From: Streptomyces lydicus
GTDB lineage: Bacteria > Actinomycetota > Actinomycetes > Streptomycetales > Streptomycetaceae
Direction of reading: 5' to 3'
DNA: 64,000 nucleotides
Assembly: GCF_000717345.1 (NCBI RefSeq)
Contig: NZ_JNZA01000015.1
Location: 124,001 to 188,000 of the forward strand
Positions within the stretch are counted from its first letter, which is position 1. Each line of letters begins with the position of its first letter. The translations under genes were made by a program, and so were the position numbers. Below are positions 1 through 6,859 of this stretch, in pieces. The notes below the pieces were generated by a model. The model did no database searches. It was not told the DNA's origin and saw only the letters and a program-made list of their open reading frames with translations.

Positions 1-143
1 TGGTGGTGGTAGAGGTCGTCGATCTTCCCGAGTTCGAGGTTGACCGGGTTTTCCTCGGCGTTCCAGTAGTCCGCGACGCGGGACTGGTACGTGGACTGGG
101 TCGGCACCGGTGTGCGGGCGGTGCCGGCGGGAGCGATGGTCAA
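1..143 (-). CDS. Geranyl diphosphate 2-C-methyltransferase, N-terminal part (cut by window edge)
   Basis: Only the first 47 codons lie in the window; the gene runs off the left edge. It would methylate geranyl diphosphate at C2 with S-adenosylmethionine, the first step to the odorant 2-methylisoborneol (the enzyme often called GPPMT). The visible residues include VADYWNAEENPVNLELG and end in IDDLYHH, the N-terminal stretch I associate with this family. The start is a TTG at 143, chosen because AAGGAG (150-155, minus strand) sits 6 nt upstream and the reading frame has no better start. It follows the terpene synthase by 32 bp on the same strand, so it is the third gene of the operon. The methyltransferase core itself is outside the window. 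Confidence 0.85.
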   Translation of the reverse strand, partial: MTIAPAGTARTPVPTQSTYQSRVADYWNAEENPVNLELGKIDDLYHH

Positions 144-175
144 CGGTGACTCCTTGCTGTGGTGCGCGGTGCGGT

Positions 176-1234
176 CTACCAGTAGTTCGGAAGCTGGTAG
201 CGGTCGGTGTTGGTGGCGTGCCACTCGTGGTTGCCGGACACCCAGTCGGCCAGGCCCTGGAGGTACCGTTCGATGAGGGGAGAGGTGGCGGCCAGCAGGG
301 CCGACTCCGTCTCGAACGCCTCCATGATCTGGTTGTGGATCTCGACGCTCTTCAAGTACGCGGCCTTCAGACCGCGTTGGTCGTTGGCGGCGACGACTTG
401 GGGCAGGTTCAGGTGGTCCGGATCGCTCGCCAGCTCCCTGGTGAACGAGTACAGGTCATTGACGATGGTCGTGGCGTTGCAGGCCAGCGCGGTGACCCGC
501 TGGATCTCGGGACGGGCGTAGAGCGCCTCGGGCAGCTCGTAGCCGTCGATGGCGTCGACGATGGACAGGCACGGGCGGAAGTTGTTGAACTGCCGCATCA
601 CCAGGTACTCCCAGACCTTGGGTGCGTGCCGCGTCTCCGCCCAGGCAGCCTCGGCGAGGTAGCCGAGGTGCAGCCGGGCGATGTCGTGGACGAACCGGTC
701 GGTCTGGCTGGGGGTGGCGAGGGCCGCGTAGTCCTTCAGGGCCACGTGGTACGAGCGCAGCGGTCCGTCGGCCTGCACGCCGCGGCGCCACTCCTCCTCG
801 TGTTCGGGGGTGCCGTGGTACGGGTCGAGGGCCGACTGGGCCATGATCAGCCGGCCGCCGAGGCCGCGGTGCGCGCCGCCCCTGCCCTCGTCCTCCTCGC
901 AGTAGCAGTTGTCGACGATGTTCTCCGCCAGCAGCAACTTGCCCGCGGCGGTGAGGCGTTCGAGGTCGGCCGCGCCGGGGTGCTGGAGGACGACGGCCCG
1001 GCCGAACTGGAACTCTGCGAAGTCCCCGCTCCACTCCGAGGGGAACAGATCCAGCTCGCGGGCCCAGGTCTCCAGCCTGCGGTCGATCTCCTCGACCTTT
1101 TCCGGGTCGGCGGGGGCGGCGGGCCGGTACCTCAGCCCGGGGACGGCGCCGCCGGGACGGGTCCGCGGGGTGCGGGTGAGTGTGGGCGGGCCGGGCAGCG
1201 TGAATCCGGCCGTGGTCTTCGGGGGCGTGCTCAT
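176..1234 (-). CDS. 2-methylisoborneol synthase (class I terpene cyclase)
   Basis: Cyclises 2-methyl-geranyl diphosphate to 2-methylisoborneol, a volatile earthy odorant of actinomycetes. The 352-residue product has the two class I metal motifs: DNCYCEED at residues 108-115 (the acidic motif, here with Asn in the second place) and NDLYSFTRE at 259-267 (the NSE triad). The ATG at 1234 follows a GGAG about 9 nt upstream and gives a short Pro/Thr-rich tail of roughly 40 residues before the helical domain; many Streptomyces homologues that I recall have a much longer disordered tail. In the family this tail is reported to load the enzyme into the encapsulin shell encoded just upstream (20 bp gap). 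The assignment is firm; the cargo role is from family knowledge. Confidence 0.95.
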   Translation of the reverse strand: MSTPPKTTAGFTLPGPPTLTRTPRTRPGGAVPGLRYRPAAPADPEKVEEIDRRLETWARELDLFPSEWSGDFAEFQFGRAVVLQHPGAADLERLTAAGKLLLAENIVDNCYCEEDEGRGGAHRGLGGRLIMAQSALDPYHGTPEHEEEWRRGVQADGPLRSYHVALKDYAALATPSQTDRFVHDIARLHLGYLAEAAWAETRHAPKVWEYLVMRQFNNFRPCLSIVDAIDGYELPEALYARPEIQRVTALACNATTIVNDLYSFTRELASDPDHLNLPQVVAANDQRGLKAAYLKSVEIHNQIMEAFETESALLAATSPLIERYLQGLADWVSGNHEWHATNTDRYQLPNYW

Positions 1235-1253
1235 GGTTCGGGACTCCACCCGG

Positions 1254-2696
1254 TCAGTCGGCGTTCCGGCCGATCTGGACGTTCTCCAGGACCCCGGCCG
1301 CGTCGGGCACGAGGATGGCCAGCGAGTAGTAGGCGGTGACGAGGTACTTGATGACGGCGGCCTGGTCGATGCCCATGAACCGGACGTTGAGGCCGGGCTG
1401 GAACTCCTCGGGGAGGCCGGTCTGGTACAGGCCGACGACGCCCTGGTCCGCCTCACCGGTGCGCAGCGCGATGATGCTGCTGGTGTGCGACTCGCTGATC
1501 GGGATCTTGCCGCACGGGAAGATCGGGACGCCGCGCCAGGCGGGGACCTCGTGCCCGTCGACGTTCGCGGTGCCCGGCACCAGACCGCGTTTGTTGCACT
1601 GCCGGAAGAAGGCGGCGATCGCCTTCGGGTGGGCCAGGAACAGCCGGGTCTTGCGGCGCATGGACAACAGCTCGTCCATGTCGTCGGGGGTGGGCGGGCC
1701 GGTGTGGGTGCTGATCCGCTGCCCGTAGTCGGCGTTGTGCAGCAGCCCGAACTCCCGGTTGTTGACCAGTTCCCATTCCTGGCGCTCGCGGATCTCCTCC
1801 ACGGTGAGCCGGAGTTGCTGCTGGGTCTGGTCCATCGGTTCGTTGTAGAGGTCGGCGACCCGGCTGTGCACCCGCAGCACGGTCTGGGTCAGGGAGAGTT
1901 CGTACTCGCGCGGGGCGAGGTCGTAGTCGACGAAGCCGCCGGACAGCGTGGGCTCGCCGACGTGGCCCGCCTGTACCGGCACCTCCGCCTCGCCCTTCCG
2001 GTTCATGGGGAGCTGCTGCCGTTCCGCGTACGCCGTCAGATGGGCGGCCAGGGACGGCACCCGGTCGGTGAACTCCCGGAGCACGTCCCAGGGCAGCACC
2101 ATCAGGACGCCGGCCGTCTCGGCCCGTACCGAGCTCCGCCACAGCGGGTCGGGCCGGCCGAGCGCCTCGTCCCCCATCTGGTCGCCGTCCGTGACGACGC
2201 CGATGATCTCCTCCTCGCCGTACTTGCCGGCCGTGTAGCGGGCGAAACGGCCGTGCACGACGAGGTACGCCTCGGTGGCGGGCTGGCCGGCCTCGAAGAG
2301 GACCTGGCCGGCCCGGACCTCCCGGGCCCGGAAGCGGCCGGCGATCTCCTTGAGGACCTCGCCGTCGTCGTAACCGCGCAGCGCGGGCAGCTCGGTGAGT
2401 GTCCGCGGGATCACCCTGATGTCGTCCGCACCGTTCTGCTCGAACTCGACACGGCCCCGGCCGACGCGGAGTTGCAGACGCCGGTTGACCCGGTAGGTAC
2501 CGCCCTTGACGTCCACCCACGGAAGCGACTTCAGCAGCCACCGCGAGGTGATGGCCTGCATCTGCGGCTCGGACTTGGTGGTGGTCGCCAGCTGGCGCGC
2601 GGCCTGTGTGCCGAGGCTGGTGGGCGCACCGTCTGCGGATGGTTCGAGAGCGGGCTCGTCGGTGGCGGAACCGGTGACACTGTCCGGTACGGACAC
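1254..2696 (-). CDS. Family 2B encapsulin shell protein with cyclic-nucleotide-binding domain (EshA-like)
   Basis: The 480-residue product belongs to the EshA-like group, now understood as family 2B encapsulins: an HK97-fold shell subunit with an inserted cyclic-nucleotide-binding (CNB) domain. An Ala/Thr-rich N-terminal arm (about 1-45) is followed by shell sequence, a CNB-like segment at roughly 110-235 ([18 protein letters not shown], then [12 protein letters not shown] and [10 protein letters not shown]), then the main shell domain to the end. GTG at 2696 was chosen because GGGAGGG lies 3 nt upstream; translation of a longer upstream extension gives Cys/Pro-rich residues unlike the family. 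It is the first gene of the 2-methylisoborneol operon. The shell is expected to enclose the terpene synthase; whether cAMP acts on it is not visible here. Confidence 0.92.
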   Translation of the reverse strand: MSVPDSVTGSATDEPALEPSADGAPTSLGTQAARQLATTTKSEPQMQAITSRWLLKSLPWVDVKGGTYRVNRRLQLRVGRGRVEFEQNGADDIRVIPRTLTELPALRGYDDGEVLKEIAGRFRAREVRAGQVLFEAGQPATEAYLVVHGRFARYTAGKYGEEEIIGVVTDGDQMGDEALGRPDPLWRSSVRAETAGVLMVLPWDVLREFTDRVPSLAAHLTAYAERQQLPMNRKGEAEVPVQAGHVGEPTLSGGFVDYDLAPREYELSLTQTVLRVHSRVADLYNEPMDQTQQQLRLTVEEIRERQEWELVNNREFGLLHNADYGQRISTHTGPPTPDDMDELLSMRRKTRLFLAHPKAIAAFFRQCNKRGLVPGTANVDGHEVPAWRGVPIFPCGKIPISESHTSSIIALRTGEADQGVVGLYQTGLPEEFQPGLNVRFMGIDQAAVIKYLVTAYYSLAILVPDAAGVLENVQIGRNAD

Positions 2697-2942
2697 ATTC
2701 CCTCCCGGGAGGTGAACAGAAGTGAGCAGAACGGCCGGTGGGGAACAAGGTGGCCGTGCGCAGGAGCAAGCCAAACAGGAGGGAGTGCACGCCGGTAACG
2801 GCGTGAAAGGGGGCGGACTCGCGCCCGGGAGTCATAAACGTCAGAAGGAGGCAAACCGGCGCGCGGTGCTTTCGCTGCACGCCGTACGATCATGGCCTTC
2901 GGGGGCTGCTGCTCCTGCGCCCCCTGCCGGTGTCCACCGCGG

Positions 2943-3551
2943 CTACGGCGTCCTCGCCGTGAGCGGGCGCCAGTAGCGAACTTCGGGGACGCTGCGGCCG
3001 CCCACCTCGTACGCCTCCTCCGCCCCGTCCGGAACGAAGCCGGCCCGCTCGTAGAACCGCCGGGCACGGGTGTTGCCGCGTACCACCCACAGGTAGAGGG
3101 CGCGGAACCCCTTCGCCCGGGCGCGGTCCGTGCCGGCAGCCATCAGGGCGCGTCCCACGCCGGTGCCGATCAGCTGGGGCGTCACGTACAGGGCGAACAG
3201 CTCACCGGCGGTCGGCCGGGGCGCGGGCAACTCCTCGGCGCCGGGGGCGATGTCGGGGTCCCGGGCCGGGCCGACCGACGCCCAGCCGACCACTTCGCCG
3301 GCCGCCTCCGCCACCAGGTCGGCCACCTCCGGTGGCCGGCGCGCGAACCACGACCGCCGCCGCGCGGCGTCCGCCGTCACGCTCATGGCGTCCAGATACG
3401 CCTGCGGCATCAGCCCGCGGTAGGCCGCCTGCCAGCCGCGCACCCGGACCGCCGAGACCCCGGCGACATCGGCCTCGGTCATCTCCCGTATCCGTACGGG
3501 GTGCGGCGGCTGCTGGTGCCCGGAACGCGTGCTGCCCGTGGAACTGTCCAT
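2943..3551 (-). CDS. GNAT family N-acetyltransferase
   Basis: A 202-residue GNAT protein that would transfer an acetyl group from acetyl-CoA to an unknown amine. The acetyl-CoA-binding motif A reads LYVTPQLIGTGVGRALM near residue 125, and the motif B region FYERAGFVPDG follows. The ATG at 3551 skips an N-terminal extension that would otherwise start 42 nt upstream; the first 18 residues are Ser/Thr/Gln-rich before the domain begins at VRIREMTEADV. It is transcribed toward the encapsulin operon with about 250 bp between them, so co-transcription is unlikely, and it is divergent from the SDR gene. Substrate unknown. Confidence 0.85.
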   Translation of the reverse strand: MDSSTGSTRSGHQQPPHPVRIREMTEADVAGVSAVRVRGWQAAYRGLMPQAYLDAMSVTADAARRRSWFARRPPEVADLVAEAAGEVVGWASVGPARDPDIAPGAEELPAPRPTAGELFALYVTPQLIGTGVGRALMAAGTDRARAKGFRALYLWVVRGNTRARRFYERAGFVPDGAEEAYEVGGRSVPEVRYWRPLTARTP

Positions 3552-3680
3552 GCCGGAGAGGGTAGGGGCCCGGTCAAGCGGACGACCGGGCAACGGCCGT
3601 CGTCCGCGGAGGGGCGCGGCCGCCGCCGGGAGAGGTGCCGCTTGACCTTGTCACAGGCGTCAGGGTTCGAGACTTCCGGC

Positions 3681-4502
3681 ATGGAACGCACCACGCAGAC
3701 CGGGCCGGACGCGCCCGGAACGGGATCGGATCGCAGGGTCGTGCTCGTCACCGGGGCCGGTACGGGCATCGGACGGGCCACGGCGCACGCCTTCGCGGCG
3801 GAGGGCGCCCGGGTGGTGGCGGTGGGCCGCCGGGCCGAGCCGCTGGCGGAGACCGCGGCCGGGGCAGCCGAGGGGGCAGCGGCGCAGGACGGCTCCGGGG
3901 GCGGCGGGATCACGCCCTACGTCGCCGACATCACCGCGGACGGGGCACCCGAGGCCGCCGTACGCCACGCGGTGGAGCGGTACGGCCGGCTCGACGTACT
4001 GGTCAACAACGCCGCGGTGGTGGGCAACGGCGCGCTCGGCAGCTACACCCGGGAGGGCATGGCGCCCCAACTGGCGACGAACCTCGTCGCCCCTGTGCTG
4101 CTCACCCAGGAGGCCCTGCCCCACCTGGAGCGGACCGGCGGGGTGGTGGTCAACGTCAGCACCTCCGTCGGCCAGCGGGGCTGGCCCGGCAACGCGGTCT
4201 ACGCGGCGACCAAGACCGCCCTCGAACTCCTCACCCGCAGCTGGGCGGTGGAACTCGCACCGCGCGGCGTCCGGGTCGTCGCGGTCGCTCCCGGCGCGAT
4301 CGAGACGCCGATCGCGCTGCACCAGGGCTGGTCCCCGGAGCGGCGGGAGGCCGTTCGGAAGTGGCAGATCGCGCACACGCCCATGGGCCGGGTGGGCCGC
4401 CCCGAAGAGGTGGCCTGGGCCGTCACCCGGCTCGCCGCGCCCGCGGCCTCGTTCGTGACCGGCGTGGTGCTGCCGGTCGACGGGGGAGCGGTGGTGGGCT
4501 GA
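3681..4502 (+). CDS. SDR family NAD(P)-dependent oxidoreductase
   Basis: A 273-residue classical short-chain dehydrogenase/reductase. The cofactor motif TGAGTGIG lies near residue 24, the structural NNAA motif near 103, and the catalytic Ser is in the NVSTS stretch followed by YAATK (Tyr and Lys of the triad). The C-terminal FVTGVVLPVDGG is the usual family ending. A Gly/Ala-rich insert (AAEGAAAQDGSGGGG) separates beta-strands after the cofactor site. Start ATG at 3681; the region upstream is shared with the divergent GNAT gene. A MerR regulator follows 67 bp downstream and may control or be co-transcribed with it. Substrate cannot be told from sequence. Confidence 0.9.
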   Translation: MERTTQTGPDAPGTGSDRRVVLVTGAGTGIGRATAHAFAAEGARVVAVGRRAEPLAETAAGAAEGAAAQDGSGGGGITPYVADITADGAPEAAVRHAVERYGRLDVLVNNAAVVGNGALGSYTREGMAPQLATNLVAPVLLTQEALPHLERTGGVVVNVSTSVGQRGWPGNAVYAATKTALELLTRSWAVELAPRGVRVVAVAPGAIETPIALHQGWSPERREAVRKWQIAHTPMGRVGRPEEVAWAVTRLAAPAASFVTGVVLPVDGGAVVG

Positions 4503-4569
4503 ACGGGCCCCGTCCGCCGGCCGTCCTGTAGAACGGTGCGGAAACCGGCGGCCCACGGAAGGAGCCCTG

Positions 4570-4926
4570 ATGCGGATCGGCGAGCTGGCGCGGATCACCG
4601 GTGCGTCGCCGCGCGCGCTGCGCCATTACGAGCGCGAGGGGCTGATCGCCTGCGAGCGGGCCGCCAACGGCTATCGCGTCTACGACGCGCGCACGGCCGT
4701 ACGGGTGCGCAACATCCGGCATCTGCTGACGGCCGGGCTCACCCTCGCCGACGTCCGGTGCTTCCTCGCGTGCCTGGACGGCGACATGACCACCGCGCCG
4801 CCGTCCGCCGAGGGGCTGCGGATCGCCCGTGAGCGGCTCGCCGCCCTCGACGAGCGGATCGCCGCCCAGACGGAGGCGCGCGACCGTCTGGCGCGGGCCC
4901 TGGACGGGGTGGTCCCCGCGGGGTGA
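4570..4926 (+). CDS. MerR family transcriptional regulator
   Basis: A 118-residue MerR-type DNA-binding regulator. The winged HTH is at the N terminus (RIGELARITGASPRALRHYE, residues 2-21), followed by the typical two-helix wing and a long C-terminal helix (ARERLAALDERIAAQTEARD) for dimerisation. The length is that of the short MerR subgroup without an effector-binding domain; no Cys pattern for metal sensing is visible. AAGGAG lies 6 nt upstream of the ATG. It follows the SDR gene on the same strand, so it probably regulates that gene or itself. Confidence 0.9.
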   Translation: MRIGELARITGASPRALRHYEREGLIACERAANGYRVYDARTAVRVRNIRHLLTAGLTLADVRCFLACLDGDMTTAPPSAEGLRIARERLAALDERIAAQTEARDRLARALDGVVPAG

Positions 4927-4952
4927 GCGGGCGACGGCCCCACCGGGCCGCC

Positions 4953-4978
4953 GTCAGGCGTCAGGCGTCAGGCGTCAG
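4953..4978. repeat. Tandem heptamer repeat (GTCAGGC, 3.7 copies)
   Basis: Three exact copies of GTCAGGC followed by GTCAG lie directly between the convergent MerR and radical-SAM genes. The last unit contains the stop codon of the radical-SAM gene (4975-4977). It is a short, possibly length-variable, simple repeat; I see no larger structure. Confidence 0.8.
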
Positions 4979-6006
4979 AGCAGGGTCAACTGGGTGGGTT
5001 CCGCCGCGGTTTCGGCCGCTCGGCCGGCCGCGGGGGCCGGGGTCGGCGGGATGCGGCGGGCCGCGCCCGGCCGGGTCGGCCCGATGCCGTACTCCGTGGC
5101 GAGTTCGTGGACCTGGCGGGTGATCCGGCGCTGGTACCACTTGGGGGCGTAGGCGCCGTCCGCGTACATCGCCTCGTAGCGCCGCACCAGCCGGGGGTGG
5201 TGGTGGCCCAGCCACGCCATGAACCACTCCCGGGCACCGGGCCGCAGGTGCAGGACGAGCGGGGTGACGGAGCCCGCGCCCGCCTCCGCGACGGCCCGGA
5301 CCGTGGCCCGCAGCTGCTCCGGGGAGTCGCCGAGGAACGGGATCACCGGGGCCATCAGGACACCGCACGGGATGCCGTGCGCGGTGAGCGTACGCACCAC
5401 GTCCAGCCGGCGTTCCGGTGCCGGGGTGCCCGGCTCGACCGTGCGCCACAGCTCCCGGTCCAGGAAGCCGACGGAGACCGAGATGCCGATGTCGGTGACC
5501 GCGGCGGCCTGCCGGAGCAGCTCCAGGTCGCGCAGGATCAGCGTGCCCTTGGTGAGGATCGAGAACGGGTTGGCGTGGTCGCGCAGCGCCGCGAGGATGC
5601 CGGGCATCAGGCGGTAGCGGCCCTCGGCGCGCTGGTAGCAGTCGACGTTCGTGCCCATCGCTATGTGGTCGCCGCGCCAGCGGCGCCCGGTCAGCTCGCG
5701 GCGGAGCAGTTCGGGGGCGTTGACCTTCACCACGATCTGGGAGTCGAAGCCCAGCCCGGTGTCCAGGTCCAGATAGCTGTGCGTCTTGCGGGCGAAGCAG
5801 TAGACGCAGGCATGACTGCACCCGCGGTAGGGGTTCACCGTCCATTCGAACGGCATCCGGGAGGCGCCCGGTACGCGGTTGACGATCGAGCGGGCGCGTA
5901 CCTCGTGGAAGGTGATCCCGTGGAACTCGGGGGTGTCGATCGTCCGGCTGACGACATCCGTGCCGAACAGCGCGGAGGGACTTTCGCCCAGATTTTCCCA
6001 GCGCAT
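4975..6006 (-). CDS. Rv2578c-type radical SAM protein
   Basis: A 343-residue radical S-adenosylmethionine enzyme with the 4Fe-4S motif CSHACVYC (Cys63, Cys67, Cys70) preceded by VNPYRGC. The layout (an N-terminal segment of about 55 residues, then the motif, then the SPL-like SILTKGTL stretch) matches the actinobacterial Rv2578c family, distantly related to spore photoproduct lyase. The reaction is unknown. Start ATG at 6006 is preceded by GGAGG at close spacing; the 40 extra upstream in-frame residues are rejected. The C-terminal 40 residues are Ala/Pro-rich and likely disordered. It is divergent from the SRPBCC gene. Confidence 0.88.
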   Translation of the reverse strand: MRWENLGESPSALFGTDVVSRTIDTPEFHGITFHEVRARSIVNRVPGASRMPFEWTVNPYRGCSHACVYCFARKTHSYLDLDTGLGFDSQIVVKVNAPELLRRELTGRRWRGDHIAMGTNVDCYQRAEGRYRLMPGILAALRDHANPFSILTKGTLILRDLELLRQAAAVTDIGISVSVGFLDRELWRTVEPGTPAPERRLDVVRTLTAHGIPCGVLMAPVIPFLGDSPEQLRATVRAVAEAGAGSVTPLVLHLRPGAREWFMAWLGHHHPRLVRRYEAMYADGAYAPKWYQRRITRQVHELATEYGIGPTRPGAARRIPPTPAPAAGRAAETAAEPTQLTLL

Positions 6007-6163
6007 CGGGCCTCCTTCTGGATCCTGACGACCCCCCGTCCGCCATAATAGAACATGTGTTCCCTTGTGGTTCGTCAACCCGGATTTTGGGCGTGCCCCC
6101 CAGTGGTGGTTGGCTTGGCGGCGCATCGCAGGAGCGGCAGCCGACTACTGGAGGAAGACGCAC

Positions 6164-6607
6164 ATGGGGCAGGTCGAGGCCACCACGCAGCGCGAGATCG
6201 CGGCGGACCCGGAGGACGTGTTCGACGCGCTCGCCGACTACGCCGGTACGCGCCGGCAGCTGCTGCCGGAGCACTTCAGCGAGTACGAGGTCCGCGAGGG
6301 CGGCGACGGCAAGGGCACCCTCGTCCACTGGAAGCTCCAGGCCACCAGCAAGCGGGTGCGCGACTGCCTGCTGGAGGTCGACGAGCCGACCGACGGCCAG
6401 CTCGTCGAGAAGGACCGCAACTCCTCCATGGTGACCACCTGGGTCGTCACCCCGGCCGGTGAGAAGCGCGCCAAGGTCGTCGTCACCACGACCTGGCAGG
6501 GTGCCGGCGGTGTCGGCGGCTTCTTCGAGAAGACCTTCGCGCCGAAGGGCCTCGGACGGATCTACGACGCGCTCCTCGACAAGCTCGCCGCTCACATGGA
6601 GAAGTGA
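6164..6607 (+). CDS. SRPBCC family protein (START-like lipid/ligand-binding fold)
   Basis: A 147-residue single-domain protein starting MGQVEATTQREIAADPEDVF, the typical opening of polyketide-cyclase/START-like (SRPBCC) proteins; the end FAPKGLGRIYDALLDKLAAH forms the long C-terminal helix. Such proteins bind hydrophobic ligands; the ligand here is unknown. The ATG at 6164 has GGAGGAAG 6-7 nt upstream. It is cytoplasmic (no signal peptide or membrane segment) and monocistronic, with a hairpin at its stop codon. Confidence 0.9.
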   Translation: MGQVEATTQREIAADPEDVFDALADYAGTRRQLLPEHFSEYEVREGGDGKGTLVHWKLQATSKRVRDCLLEVDEPTDGQLVEKDRNSSMVTTWVVTPAGEKRAKVVVTTTWQGAGGVGGFFEKTFAPKGLGRIYDALLDKLAAHMEK

Positions 6608-6621
6608 CGCCGCGTCACTTC
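6601..6621 (+). terminator. Hairpin overlapping the SRPBCC stop codon
   Basis: Perfect 9-bp inverted repeat (arm GAAGTGACG, 3-nt loop) that includes the TGA stop at 6605-6607. There is no T-run after it. It may act as a Streptomyces-type transcription terminator or 3' stabiliser; function is inferred. Confidence 0.45.
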
Positions 6622-6801
6622 CGTCACCTTGGGCGCGTGTCGTCACACTCACCGGTTCGGGTGGTTTCCGGTGAGCCGAAGCGTGCGGCCCGTCGGAACG
6701 CATCCGTACCGAAAGCCCTGATGGGAGCCCAATGGGCGCCCGGGGCAAGGTACTTGACGTCCGGTCCCGCCCGGCAGATCCCCCTTCGTCCCGCTTGATC
6801 G

Positions 6802-6838
6802 CTGTTGTCGCCCGATGCGAGTAATTGGGCGGCAACAG
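6802..6838. promoter_or_regulatory. Long inverted repeat upstream of the MFS pump gene
   Basis: Arms CTGTTGTCGCCC and GGGCGGCAACAG pair over 12 bp with one mismatch around a 13-nt centre that is unusually AT-rich for this DNA. It ends 21 nt before the GTG start of the pump gene, so it could be a repressor operator over the promoter or a hairpin in the mRNA leader. No regulator gene lies next to it. Confidence 0.5.
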
Positions 6839-6859
6839 GCGTGACGAGGGGAGCAGCAC

